DNA of 40,000 bases from Halisarca cf. caerulea (GCA_963170055.1 CAUJGJ010000313.1:3046701-3086700); one strand, 5' to 3'. Numbered from the stretch's first letter, positions 13,401 through 22,712 are shown. Notes: a model not told the origin generated them from the letters alone. Numbers and translations are program-made.

Positions 13401-14472
13401 GGTCTGGCACATTTTATTTGGTATAATAATCAACTTCAAATGCAAAAGAGATACAGATATGTAGAATCATCAATTACGTACATACGTAACTTATTGCAAG
13501 CATGAAGGGATATGCATCCTTACAAGGCATGCTTTGCGCCAGACACTTCTCCCCTCGCCCGGTGACATCAATCCCCGAAAATAGCCAAACGAGATTGGGT
13601 CCGCAATGCCAGACTACCCTATTCCCATGCTGCCCTATGTCCGCCTAGTCCTATGTCCCTTTACAACTTACTGTATCCTTGTTCCAAGTGTTTTTGGAGG
13701 ATTGTGAGGGTGTGTGGTAAACACTACTACTCTAACAATGGAATAATAATGATAGAAAAGTAGAGCCATGAGCACATGGTTAACTTGTAGTACTTGCCTA
13801 CGTACGTACGTACGTATGTACGTACATACATACGTATATTGAACACAAGAAATAGAAAACTCTCCTAAACCAGACCCAGACACGGAGTTCACAAGTAAAA
13901 ACTACTTTAGCTCTTTAGGGCAAATGCATGCCGATTCCCTTGCTTGAACCATGTCCACAATATCCTAATGGCATGCACTAAATGCACAAAACAATGCATA
14001 ACTCAAACAAAATTATGTGGATTTCATATACTTCTGTAACATACATAGCTTTCTTAGTACATCTCACTCTTTCAGTATCTATGATACAATGTTGTTTCCA
14101 ATAAAAAGTTCACTCAAGGAAAAGACAGGTGGTACGTACGTTAGGTTAGGACAATACTCTGTGATCAAATACAAATAACGTCATCGATTCAGCAGTTTCA
14201 TTTTACAAGCATACAGACAAGAATAAAACCATCTATTATCTCAAAACTATGGCCTTACCTTGATAAGCTGGTAGAAAGGGAGCCAAAGCTTTTCTCTTCG
14301 TCAAGTAGAAGAAATTTTCTCTCGGTATTAGAGGCTTCGCAAGATGCTTCTTGTCAAATATCATCATCGCAAAGTGACCACCGACTTGATGTCCAAAAGG
14401 AGAGAGGTTTACTGATTCACTGTCACCGAATCGCTCAGCAATGACATCTGGCTCCTTGTAGAGAGCCGCCAT
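3737..14472 (-). CDS. Inositol hexakisphosphate kinase-like (IPK family), 5 exons
   Basis: The enzyme is predicted to phosphorylate inositol phosphates using ATP (IP6 to the pyrophosphate IP7) in cytosol or nucleus. Coding exons: 14472-14259, 12220-12047, 10815-10720, 5516-5341 and 4153-3737. They sum to 1,077 nt, giving 358 aa plus TGA. Every intron is GT-AG and phases agree (1,1,1,0). The N-terminus has SPFGHQVGGH (residues 24-33), which matches the family's HQVGGH block. KPLIPREN follows. The IPK signature PSILDLKLG (176-184, PxxxDxKxG) is in exon 4. SLLLIYEG (291-298), MIDF (313-316, metal-binding Asp315) and GPDEGFLLGL (333-342) are in exon 5. Typical IP6Ks exceed 400 aa, so this is compact; the variable linker (about residues 76-135) is short. 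The ATG is chosen because an in-frame TGA lies 12 nt upstream and the context is AAAATGG. An IPMK or IP3K identity is less likely given HQVGGH and LENVV. Confidence 0.9.
4251..4497. repeat. (CG)n-(TG)n microsatellite in IP6K intron 4
   Basis: It opens with about 9 GC units and then runs as (TG)n to 4490 with two matching interruptions (CAGTGTTGTG near 4288 and CAGTGTTG near 4412). The repeated interruption suggests expansion by internal duplication. The last CDS exon begins only about 100 bp downstream on the minus strand. Confidence 0.97.
4498..4987. other. IP6K intron 4 remainder
   Basis: No gene is seen. At 4717-4755 there is a fragment (CTCTAAAAATTCTTCATTCT) that matches the end of the inverted-repeat element at 9421-10054, so it is probably a solo end of that family. 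Confidence 0.5.
4988..5121. mobile_element. Foldback MITE
   Basis: A nearly perfect inverted repeat: arms of about 57 bp beginning GTTGTATCCCCTCCCAAGTG and ending in the complementary GGGAGGGGATACAAC, around a loop of about 16 bp (TCGGGATGACGGCCTC). It has no coding capacity. It would form a strong hairpin if transcribed as part of the IP6K pre-mRNA. Confidence 0.85.
5211..5298. repeat. Short direct repeat, 70-bp spacing
   Basis: GAGGATTTCTACGGCATG occurs at 5211-5228 and again at 5281-5298, within 45 bp of the exon 4 donor. It may mark a small local duplication. Confidence 0.7.
5341..5516 (-). CDS. IP6K-like exon 4 (IPK signature exon)
   Basis: Codes residues 163-220: YIVLENVVARF, then PSILDLKLG, then a Cys-Ala-Ala-Thr-Thr-Ser-Ser-Ser-Leu-Gly segment ending in SGMQ. 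The acceptor is CTTGCATAG and the donor is CAG|GTCAGT, phase 0. The catalytic signature Asp180 and Lys182 are intact. Confidence 0.93.
5595..5766. mobile_element. TACAGT-end MITE
   Basis: It begins TACAGTCTGATTTATCCGAC and ends with the rough complement (GATAAACCAGCTTTCACTATA). It belongs with the elements at 6599, 7094, 26532, 26821 and 27074, which share TACAGTG-type termini next to TA. This is typical of pogo/Tc1-mariner-derived MITEs. Confidence 0.6.
5780..5846. repeat. 9-bp tandem repeat (ACTGCATGT)n
   Basis: About seven copies, one with ACTGTATGT. It directly follows the MITE at 5595-5766. Confidence 0.9.
6599..6916. mobile_element. TACAGTGG-end MITE with internal minisatellite
   Basis: The left end TACAGTGGAACCCTCTAATA pairs imperfectly with the right end GATTAGAGGGGTTTCGCTGTA. 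Five 32-bp units (GTGTCTGCAATTCAGGGGAC plus CTGGATTAGAGGG, about 6743-6905) build the right half. The unit includes the terminal TCTAAT-like sequence, so the array seems to grow from the element's own end. Confidence 0.75.
7094..7274. mobile_element. TACAGTGG-end MITE
   Basis: The left end is TACAGTGGGCCCTCATTTAT; the right end complement is TACAGTCACACCTGGTTTAT. GATAAACCAGGGTAAACCAGG repeats occur inside. It closely resembles the 5595-5766 element (shared AGATAAACCAG). Confidence 0.75.
7370..7426. repeat. 11-bp tandem repeat (GTGTGATAGCA)n
   Basis: About five units of GTGTGATAGCA, with a diverged first unit. It lies within IP6K intron 3. Confidence 0.85.
7858..8040. repeat. 25-bp minisatellite, seven to eight copies
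   Basis: The unit is GGGTTACTGCTGTGTTCACT plus GAGAT, nearly identical in every copy except one GGGGTAC variant. High copy identity points to recent expansion. It has no spacer structure, so it is not CRISPR-like. Confidence 0.93.
8419..8985 (-). pseudogene. hAT-type transposase C-terminal fragment, degraded
   Basis: On the minus strand, LPNLSKLTAVALMPMPTVDC, then a cysteine and FSAL, a stop, CIKTDASNQLSGNILN and finally IEGPPIDEF can be read. This order (PNLSKLA.. - STVDCERGFS - IKT..RN.LS - IEGPP..EF) is that of the C-terminal dimerisation region of hAT transposases and the ZNF862-like proteins derived from them. An in-frame stop after FSAL and the loss of the Arg/Asn residues show that it is dead. 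Downstream to 8419 the frame stays open but has no recognisable domain. It lies in the same direction as the host IP6K gene, inside intron 3. Confidence 0.72.
9078..9167. repeat. 32-bp tandem repeat, three copies
   Basis: Each unit holds AAGGCATGTTGGCCGATATG plus CCTTCAGCAAGG, which is itself partly palindromic (AAGGCAT...ATGCCTT). The copies are almost identical. Confidence 0.92.
9421..10054. mobile_element. Inverted-repeat element with TCTCTAAAAATTCGTCA ends
   Basis: The left end TACTGTATTCTCTCTAAAAA TTCGTCA is matched on the other strand by TACCGTACTCTCTCTAAAAA TTCGTCA, giving TIRs of about 27 bp. Inside the left half is a roughly 90-bp tandem duplication marked by TTTTCGTCAGGTCTAAATC. 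The words CTAATTTTCGTCA recur throughout. No transposase is visible, so it is non-autonomous. Confidence 0.8.
10060..10385. repeat. ACTTGGGCT minisatellite
   Basis: Units of ACTTGGGCT, often followed by AGACAA or GGACAA, with two CATGGACAA variants. A diverged prelude (ACTTGAGCTAGTCAT) lies at 9300-9410, on the other side of the inserted 9421-10054 element. The element therefore seems to have split an older array. Open frames rich in Trp-Ala-Thr over it are artefacts. Confidence 0.92.
10386..12046. other. IP6K introns 2 and 3 edges, no gene apart from exon 3
   Basis: Outside exon 3 (10720-10815) I see only a poly-C/CA tract near 10617-10640 and many GTACGTAC-type palindromic words (for example 11765-11800 and 11990-12010). 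The short ORFs are not convincing. Confidence 0.5.
10720..10815 (-). CDS. IP6K-like exon 3
   Basis: A 96-nt exon coding residues 131-161, with SPWAKKCLYQL matching the family's NPWxxxCxxxxL helix. The acceptor is GATTATAG and the donor is ATG|GTTAGT. It was too short to stand out as an ORF and was found by matching phase and family order. Both flanking introns are phase 1. Confidence 0.88.
12047..12220 (-). CDS. IP6K-like exon 2
   Basis: The acceptor is CTTACTGTAG. The first bases complete a Gly codon, giving the family's PxYxG-V-x-S junction. The exon carries the variable linker (residues 73-129), rich in Lys, Glu and Ser. It ends at TCAG|GTAAGA. It is 174 nt with both flanking introns in phase 1, so it could be skipped without a frameshift. 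Confidence 0.9.
13191..13698. repeat. Perfect 21-bp inverted repeat bracketing a MITE
   Basis: TCCAAAAACACTTGGAACAAG at 13191-13211 is exactly reverse-complemented at 13678-13698. The inverted pair encloses CTAGCC/CCTATG-rich filler and the MITE at 13329-13616. It could be an outer element that received the inner one. Confidence 0.75.
13329..13616. mobile_element. MITE with GACCCAATCTCG inverted ends
   Basis: The left end TAGTCAGGTGTTGCTGACCC AATCTCG pairs with the right-end complement TAGTCTGGCATTGCGGACCC AATCTCG. Inner blocks CATTTTCGGGGACTGA also pair with ATTTTCGGGGATTGA. It is 288 bp with no ORF. It is related to the elements at 15355-15479. Confidence 0.82.
14259..14472 (-). CDS. IP6K-like exon 1
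   Basis: Encodes residues 1-71 plus one base. It carries the HQVGGH block and the PLIPREN segment that binds the nucleotide side of the fold. It ends at a CAAG|GTAAGG donor at 14258-14257. Confidence 0.92.
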
Positions 14473-15354
14473 TTTACCAATTCACGGGGTAACCCATGAA
14501 TCTAATACTAGTTGTGAACAAAGTTCAGAACCTCGCGGGATTGTGTTATAATTGCTGAACTGTGTCACATGATTATATTGACTAATGTGTTGTGCTGCAG
14601 CATGTATCAGTGTCACCCTTTCGTCTGAGTATTATTATACATTGGGCAAATCCAACACACTGCACTGATGGGTACATGGTCACTTGTTGGCACAGTGCAT
14701 GGGTGGTTACCCTTGTTGACCACCTTGCCTCCTATGTATGTACATAATAGGTGACACACATAATATGAGCATGTCTTCAATTTTGACACTGTGTATAAAT
14801 TTAAGTTTGCAGACATGGATGTTACTAAGTTGGACTGGGGAATAGAATTACGAGAGTTGTTGATGTTTGTCTCGAATGCATCTCAAGTATATAATTATAT
14901 TACATGATTTGTATGTTCTTTTGTAGACTGGCCACATACATGACAAATACCAGTATCCCAGTTCATTTGTTCCCATTCACTGTTTGTGGTGAAAAGTGAT
15001 CACTGTGTTGGTCGTATAAAATGTGTGGCAATATGTGTGTCTGTCGTGCATAATCAGCTGGAAGCTCTAGATCCGATTCACTTTGATTTTGTCATTTGCA
15101 TGGGATCAAGTAGATAAGTATGTGTTTGAGAATTTTGTGATCTTGGTTGTTGTACTTGTGAATGTTTATTCTGATCACAGTCTGTGTTTCACTTGGTTCT
15201 ATGATACAACCTAAAGTCAGTAGTTTTCAAGTTAGTCAAACAAAACAAGGAGCGGGGTCGAAAAACTATCTTGAATTTTACCATATATGGGTATGCACTC
15301 TTAGAATTAGAATACTCCGTAGAGTGTCTATAGACTCTATGATCATACACAGTG
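14473..15354. promoter_or_regulatory. IP6K-like 5' flank and likely promoter
   Basis: The first 100 bp upstream of the ATG are locally richer in CpG (CCGTGAA, CTCGCGGGA) than the rest of the intergenic DNA, as expected of a metazoan promoter. No TATA box is at a convincing place. The remaining sequence to 15354 shows nothing that I can name. Confidence 0.35.
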
Positions 15355-15479
15355 CTAGTCTCACATAACCAGACCCATATTCCCTGTGACTGACGTCACC
15401 AGGAAAGCTAGCTCACCCGTGACGTCAGTCCTTGAAAATGGCCAAGTGAGATTGGGTCTGAGCTACATGCACCAGACTA
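15355..15479. mobile_element. Short MITE, relative of 13329-13616
   Basis: Ends are CTAGTCTCACATAACCAGACCC and, on the other strand, TTAGTCTGGTGC...CAGACCCAATCTCA. Inside is a perfect 12-bp inverted pair GACTGACGTCAC / GTGACGTCAGTC. The AAAATGGCCAAGTGAGATTG block matches the end of the 13329-13616 element. Confidence 0.7.
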
Positions 15480-15482
15480 ATA

Positions 15483-15579
15483 CTAGTCTCACATGGTCAG
15501 CCCCCTTTTCCTGTTCTCTGCACTTCCGTTTGAGGTGCAGAGAACAGTCAGGAAAAAGGGGCTGGCCACGCGAGACTAG
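15483..15579. mobile_element. Foldback MITE, 97 bp
   Basis: Arms CTAGTCTCACATGGTCAGCC and GGCTGGCCACGCGAGACTAG pair through TTTTTCCTG, then GTTCTCTGCAC/GTGCAGAGAAC, around a loop TTCCGTTTGAG. It sits within 5 bp of the preceding MITE and shares the CTAGTCTC terminus. Confidence 0.85.
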
Positions 15580-15664
15580 ACTGAGACCGTGCAGGGTGAA
15601 CTCCAGTCCAGCCAGCTGTGACCCCAATGCAGTTGTTTCATGTTCAACACCCACTGCATGTACT
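15580..15664. other. Short spacer
   Basis: Sequence between the foldback element and the Helitron remnant. Nothing recognised. Confidence 0.4.
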
Positions 15665-16640
15665 AATATCATGGATGACTAGCAAATCGCCATACAAATA
15701 CTATTTCTCACTTCACCAAATTAAGGAGATTGAATGCTTGAAAGATTCTGATAAGCTCATTGTATTTTGTCGATCTTATGTGGTAGGATCACCTGTACCA
15801 TATGGAAATATAATATTAGTGTTGGAAATGCCATAGTTGCCAATCCTTCTGTAGCGAATTCATTCACTGGTGTATGCATTAGTTCAGGCCAGGGTAATGG
15901 AATGTTCTGATCCTGTATTATGCTTTGAATTGCTTCAATCATTGACAATTTCAGATTGCGCTACAGGTATGAATGATGTATAATTATGTTCTGCTAGTTG
16001 ATTTGAGCCATTGTCAGTCTCATGAACAATACAATCAGTGCAGTCTATTCTGTGTTAGATTTATTGTCAATATTGCACTCACTATCGTTTGATAATGGTA
16101 CAGGTTCAGTCATCTCTTCACTGTTATTTGACGAATGCAATAGTTCATTGGGTACACCATTTCCTGGGAGTCGGTCAATCGTATAGTGTAATCATAGTTG
16201 TTCTATGGCATAATCAATAATAATTGTGTTGTAGAATAGATTATTTACTTTTAATCATATGTATTGTAATGCTGTGAGCACTTTTTCCCAGCGAACAGTG
16301 AAATCTGTAAAGGTATTAAGTCATTAGTCTCAGTATGTCTGAGAGTAAATATTCATAATTTGGCAGATTTGACTCTATACACTTTGAGGAAATTTGTCAA
16401 GTAGCGATTGTATGTCTTGTGATAGATTTAGTACAATGTCATGACCTTTGTAACCGCATTGTCCTCCATGTTTTCTGTATACATACATAGTACTACTTGG
16501 TGAAATATGTCATGAGCAGCTCTTCAACTTGTGTAAAATCTTGTAAACACTCAGGCACTGATCCCGTCAGAATGCATGTTCTTTGCTTTTGAAAATTTTT
16601 GGGGTTACTTTGTCACGAGAACGTCTAAAGCATTCATATA
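15665..16640 (-). pseudogene. Helitron Rep (helitron-like N domain) remnant
   Basis: Three blocks of Helitron Rep-helicase proteins read in order on the minus strand, in different frames. First, SRDKVTPKIF and a block equivalent to the LTQVEEML motif (QDFTQVEELLMTYF), about 16640-16500. Second, YRKHGGQCGYKGHDIVLNLS (about 16490-16400), matching the KGGQYGYRGHVINLPQ block. Third, after a Ser/Asn/Glu-rich linker, PLPWPELMHTPVNEFATEGL and ATMAFPTL (15948-15800), then a frameshift to PYGTGDP. At least three frameshifts and several stops show decay. The HUH catalytic region and helicase that should follow are absent, so it is a truncated piece of a rolling-circle transposon. Confidence 0.8.
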
Positions 16641-17250
16641 GCTGCTTTGAAACATCATGTTCAACATTGTTATCATAATGGCATATTGGCCATCAGAATT
16701 TCATGACAAGTAATACATTGGATTTGCTTCAGTCCATTTGAATTGTTCATGATAAAATGCAAGCATAATTTTGGGATTTGTGCTGATTGCACTTGATTTG
16801 AGTTGTTTTGAGTTGTTGAACACGTGCTTCCAGAAACATTTTACTACAACCATAGACATTGTAAACTGCTACGTACAATCACAGTATCTATGCTACAACT
16901 GAATGTACCATGCGCCATGTGGAAGTCGCACGTATATATGGCACGCCATTTGTTGCAAAATTATTCGATGACATCAACATGCACTAAACTACGCGAAGCC
17001 AGGTAAATATTACGTGTTGCCAAAATAAAAATACACGAAGTCTGCAGAAATGTTACGCGTTGCCAAAAGTAAGCTACATAGGGCTTCCTAACGCGAAATC
17101 TAGTAATAAAGCATCGGCTTGTGTGTGTACTTTATACTGTACACATTTACATGCGTAGATACCAAGTATAGACATATTTATGGTACATGCATATGTGCAT
17201 GTATGTATGCCTGCATGTACACATATGTACACATGTGTGGGTCAGGTGTT
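16641..17250. other. Spacer with ACGCGTTGCCAAAA repeats
   Basis: Three related words, TTACGTGTTGCCAAAAT (17009), TTACGCGTTGCCAAAAG (17053) and ACGCGAAATC/ACGCGAAGCC, occur within 120 bp. They could be a decayed minisatellite or transposon end. No gene is recognised; the earlier part may still derive from the Helitron. Confidence 0.4.
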
Positions 17251-17253
17251 CAG

Positions 17254-17473
<220 letters not shown>

Positions 17474-17596
17474 TTGGTTGAATACATGTGTGACTGTATG
17501 TATGCATGTATATATGGGTGTATTTTTACTATTATAGTACACGCATACAATAATAATAGTACATACAATACAAGAAGTAAATAAAAATGTATTCTG

Positions 17597-17799
<203 letters not shown>

Positions 17800-17840
17800 C
17801 TTATAGGGCTGTTGTATTTTTTGCATGCATCCTAATAATG

Positions 17841-17869
<29 letters not shown>

Positions 17870-17871
<2 letters not shown>

Positions 17872-18279
17872 CCACTTTGTTTGTCCATGTTCACACTGTC
17901 ATCGATATCATGCAATTCCCAATTTATAATTTTCTATAATTTTGCCACCTACCATCTGATTTATTTAATTAAAAGTAGCACACTTTTACTTTTCTGTAAT
18001 TAAATGGGCCCTAACAACATACACACTTAATCTCATGCTATGTTCCACTGTCATTATATCCACTGCTAATCTCATGATCATGCATGCCGTGTATATAAAT
18101 AATTTATGATCCGATGTAAAGGCTCCATCACAATTGATGGCAGTACCACCTTCAGCCACTTCTCTCAACTTTAATTCATTGGTACTTTGATATGGCTGTA
18201 AAGCAAAGTGATAAATAAATAAATTAATGAATAAATAAATACATATATATTATAATACATATATATATGTATATAGTAA
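17870..18279. other. AT-rich spacer
   Basis: No recognisable gene. The minus-strand open frame 17986-18168 has no domain that I can name. Confidence 0.4.
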
Positions 18280-18327
18280 TTATAATATATATATATATAT
18301 AAATTATAATTGTATTAAATTAAAATT

Positions 18328-18400
<73 letters not shown>
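18280..18400. repeat. (TA)n microsatellite
   Basis: Interrupted TA tracts, the longest 18328-18397. It lies just past the 3' end of the retroelement remnant 18486-19205. Confidence 0.95.
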
Positions 18401-18401
<1 letters not shown>

Positions 18402-18485
18402 TCAAAACACCATAGCATGCGCAGAAAAGAAAACATGCACAAGATAGGGCTCTAATGCCCTATTATTATAATATAATTCAGTTAC

Positions 18486-19205
18486 ACACTACAAGTACTA
18501 GCAATAGTTAATGAGTTAAATCTCTGAATGGTACGGTGACGCTGATCCTCTGTGTGAGAGCTTAAAGTAGGATAGAGAATCATGTGTGTACTCTCTTATT
18601 TGTCTGCCAATTAAGTGCCTTAAAAAATCAAGAGCATCATCCCCGTAGACACCAGTTGTCTCAATAGCAATGGGGACCAAGGTGTACATGGTGGCCAATT
18701 CAGAGTAGGTGTCCCGTTTGCCTTCTGCTACACAGTTGGCTAGAAGACCAGCTCCAGTACAGGTCAGGGCAAGTTGGTTGGGGCAAAGCTGTCATGACAT
18801 GTAACATCCCAAGCAAGACATTTACCTTGGGACCAGGGGATAATGGTGACCCCATCTGGGTGACATCGTTGGATGAACAGAGGCCATGGGGTTCCAAAGT
18901 AGAAGGGATGTGAACGGACGCAAGGCTCTGTTTGACAAGTTGATTGATTGAGGGCTGCATGTCGAGAAATGTAACCCTTACTTACTCTTCTGGCAAGACA
19001 ATCCATGAAGACCAATTAAGCTCATCTACCACTTCTCCACAAAGTTGACAGGAGTGATGACTGCATAGGGCAACACCTAGGCGCACATCTACAACAGTGC
19101 GGATGGTCTCATTATCCATCGAAGGCCAAGAGATGTGGTAGGGGGGGGGGGGGGGGGGCAGTCAACTATGTTCCAGACTCTATCCTTGTGGCAGCAAGTA
19201 AGCGA
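18486..19205 (-). pseudogene. Retroelement pol C-terminus remnant (copy a)
   Basis: On the minus strand, fragments in several frames give ISRHAALNQ, then HPDGVTIIPWSQGKCLAWDV (the PDG-x(12)-WDVT block) and VPIAIETTGVYGDDALDFLR. This order is shared with the fragments at 19385, 21436, 22190 and 32100. I read it as the C-terminal endonuclease-like region of a non-LTR-type retroelement; the (R)PD...D motif resembles restriction-like endonucleases of R2-type elements, which is an inference. An 18-base poly-G run (19141-19158), frameshifts and stops make it non-functional. Confidence 0.7.
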
Positions 19206-19227
19206 GCAGAGGATATGGGATCAGAGG

Positions 19228-19258
<31 letters not shown>

Positions 19259-19384
19259 TATGTTTAGTTATTTATTATTTATTTATTTTTATTCTTTTTA
19301 TTTATTGAAAAGTTTATTAGAGACATGCATAGCACATACATCAGGAATGAATTAACTAAAGCAAGTCTATAAAAATCAATGTAT
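19206..19384. repeat. AT-rich tail, (TA)n and (TTTA)n
   Basis: (TA) tracts at 19211-19260 and TTATTTATT runs to about 19310. They separate retroelement copies a and b and may be the 3' tail of copy b. Confidence 0.7.
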
Positions 19385-19735
19385 CTATGACCTATGGAAT
19401 GTCATCAAGACTTAGTATAATATAGAACAATGCTGTAGAGATCCCAGAATAGACGTGGCATTCCCCCTTTGAATTGCCACCAACAATCTCTGGATGAGGA
19501 ATTGCCGTGACAAAACCTCTCCTGTGCACATTCTCAGACGATGGGATATCTGCTTGATGGAGAGAAGGGTCTCTATGCCAAAAGCTCGAGGATCCAGTAG
19601 TTCCTATGGAGACTGGTGCAAACACGTGGCTGGCACCTAAATGGCTGTATTGTACTGCCTTGCAGGTTTCAGCTACGCCAGCCACGGCCCCGCTTCTCTC
19701 ACAAGCCAAAGTGGAATAAGATTGAGAAAAAGTAT
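19385..19735 (-). pseudogene. Retroelement pol C-terminus remnant (copy b, different lineage)
   Basis: The minus strand reads AGVAETCKAVQYSHL, ASHVFAPVSIGTT, then after a one-base frameshift FGIETLLSIKQISHRLRM and LVAIQRGNATSILGSLQHC. The QRGNAxSxLG ending is common in the wider family and differs from copies c and d (NYNCASILG), so it is a separate lineage. The 5' part is missing. Confidence 0.7.
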
Positions 19736-19742
19736 CAGAGTA

Positions 19743-19800
19743 TATATATATATATATAATTATTATTACTAGGGAAGAAGGCGGCCAAAGGCCGCCTTCA
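19743..19800. repeat. (TA)n and GGCGGCCAAAGGCCGCC palindrome
   Basis: A short TA tract (19741-19758) is followed by GAAGGCGGCCAAAGGCCGCCTTC at 19778-19800. This is a perfect hairpin with 10-bp arms (GAAGGCGGCC/GGCCGCCTTC) around AAA. Confidence 0.85.
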
Positions 19801-19906
19801 CCCCTAGTTCGGGTGGCGGGTGCAACCCTTATATCAAGTGAAGAGGTTGTGTTCAGTGAATATATCCAATTATTAAGTGTAATTACTATATTCTATATTA
19901 AAAGTA

Positions 19907-20547
<641 letters not shown>

Positions 20548-20683
20548 TCTTTCATAAACCATTGCTAACAAAACACAAAAATGTTTTCAAAATGGTTGAT
20601 TCATTTCGTTGGTGGCCAACTCTGCTTTCATTCTCAGAGGATAAATCTTCCACTATATAGCCCACAAAACTCACCAACTATTA

Positions 20684-20826
<143 letters not shown>

Positions 20827-20940
20827 CATGCATGCACGCTCATATTATGCGCACAAATACACACAGACACACCAATTTTATCACTTATACAAACTGTAAA
20901 GGAATCCTGCACATGTGTGTACCAAAAATAAATATCTAAC

Positions 20941-21420
20941 AGGATTCTTCGTAGTATCTATGGTATATAGCAGTATACAGTAGGCATAGACGTTTTCGAC
21001 GGGAAATCCGTATACTTACTACGGATATCATTGCGCACGAACATGGCTGTTGACATCCCTTTTTGCCACCGATGCCGCTTTAGTTTCCAACGCGTAAATT
21101 ATTCCGCCATATAGATAAGGACACTCACCAAGTTTATTTTGGAACATTCACCGTAGTCAGAAAGTACTCGCATCTTCTTCCCAGGAGGAGTTAGCGGACA
21201 ACCGTTTCGAAGGTAAAAGTCGTATTCCTGTCAGGATTCGCCCGTAAACCGAAAATGGCGGCTCGTAGGCTTGTACGTGCTATTTTCGAAATTTCGCCAT
21301 TTCGCAAGTAAAAGTGAAGAGGGGCCTTACGTGCTCTTTCCAGATCCTACAGTTGAGGATCGTGAACAGTCGTCTGCAGTCAGTCGAAGCGCGCGTCAGT
21401 GAACTGCGAACAAAAGATCG
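20941..21420 (+). promoter_or_regulatory. CpG-rich, promoter-like island
   Basis: The segment is visibly richer in CpG and in GC than its surroundings. It contains AAAATGGCGGCTCGTAGG at 21253, a motif like those often seen around start codons and initiators of metazoan housekeeping promoters. From that ATG a 17-codon frame (MAARRLVRAIFEISPFR) ends at a possible donor GCAA|GTAAAAG. No downstream exon was found before the retroelement at 21436. It may be an orphan promoter and first exon or a decayed gene. Inverted ATCCGTA...TACGGAT lies at 21006-21028. Confidence 0.3.
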
Positions 21421-21435
21421 GCCTATCTTTATTAT

Positions 21436-22036
21436 AATAAGATTATTACAATGGTAGTGTACACATAGTGAGAAAGAAAGATAGGAAAACAAAAGAAATA
21501 CAATCAAACTAAAGACTGACTGCATATACATGAGAGTGAAGATGAGAGGACAAGCAAACAAAATACAATTAGATACAATCAAATTAACTGAAGACTGACT
21601 ACAACCTAAGATATTATTGATGCACAGTTATAGTTTTGGATACATATACTAACTTTCTGGCACAATTTCAAATACTCAAGGGGATCATGAGATATGGATC
21701 TCATTCGTGATGCCAGCTGATGGAGAAAGGTGACAGCATCCTTTCCCATGGACCCCAATGTCTCAAACTTTAAGGCTATTGGTACAAAGATATGCCTCAT
21801 AGGTCACTTTCTTACGGTGACCTGCCACATCAGCCAGTACTCCGGCCCTGGTAGCAGAATATATTATGTGGGATGGAGCAAAGGTGTCCCAACAAGTCAC
21901 ATCCCACACAAGCGGGTGACCATTCGACCAAGGGGTGATCATCAGACCATCAGGTCGATCTCTTTCCATCAGTAAGCGACAAACCCTGGGGCTCCAAAAT
22001 GGCATGAATTTGTGCGTTGGAAAGTGCATCTTTAAC
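21436..22036 (-). pseudogene. Retroelement pol C-terminus remnant (copy c)
   Basis: The minus strand reads [40 protein letters not shown], then after an indel near 21800 GSMGKDAVTFLHQLASRMRS and SICIQNYNCASI. It matches copy d at 22190-22714 at nearly every position, including 500 nt of 3' UTR-like sequence. It ends near 21436 in TAATAATCTTATTATAATAA. The small deletion near residue YE and a stop break the frame. Confidence 0.78.
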
Positions 22037-22057
22037 TAATCTGTTGAAATGACTGTG

Positions 22058-22189
<132 letters not shown>

Positions 22190-22712
22190 CGTACTGATGG
22201 AAAGAGACCTGATGGTCTGACGATCACCCCTTGGTCAAATGGTCACCCGCTTGTGTGGGATGTAACTTGTTGGGACACCTTTGCTCCATCCCACATAGTA
22301 TATTCTGCTACCGGGGCCGGAGTACTGGCTGATGTGGCAGGTCACCGCAAGAAAGTGACCTATGAGGAGATCAGTCAGTCTCATATCTTTGTGCCGTTAG
22401 CTTTTGAGACATCAGGGTCCATGGGAAAGGATGCTGTCACCTTTCTCCATCAGCTGGCATCACAAATGAGATCCATATCTCATGATCCCCTGGAGTATTT
22501 AAAATTGTGCCAGAAAGTTAGTATATGCATTCAAAACTATAACTGTGCATCAATCTTAGGTTGTAGTCAGTCTTTAGTTTAATTGTATTTAGTTGTACTG
22601 TGTTTGTTTGCTTTCTCGTCTTTACTCTCATGTATATGTAGTCAGTCTTTAGTTTGATTGTATTTCTTTTGTTTTCTTGTCTTTCCTTCTCACCATGTGT
22701 ACATTATCATTG

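Larger units (their letters stand above)
12221..14258. other. IP6K intron 1
   Basis: A 2,038-nt intron with GTAAGG donor and CTGTAG acceptor. It is studded with (ACGT)n/GTACATAC words (12330-12560, 12720-12780, 13798-13838) and contains the MITE at 13329-13616. No other gene is seen in it. Confidence 0.75.
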
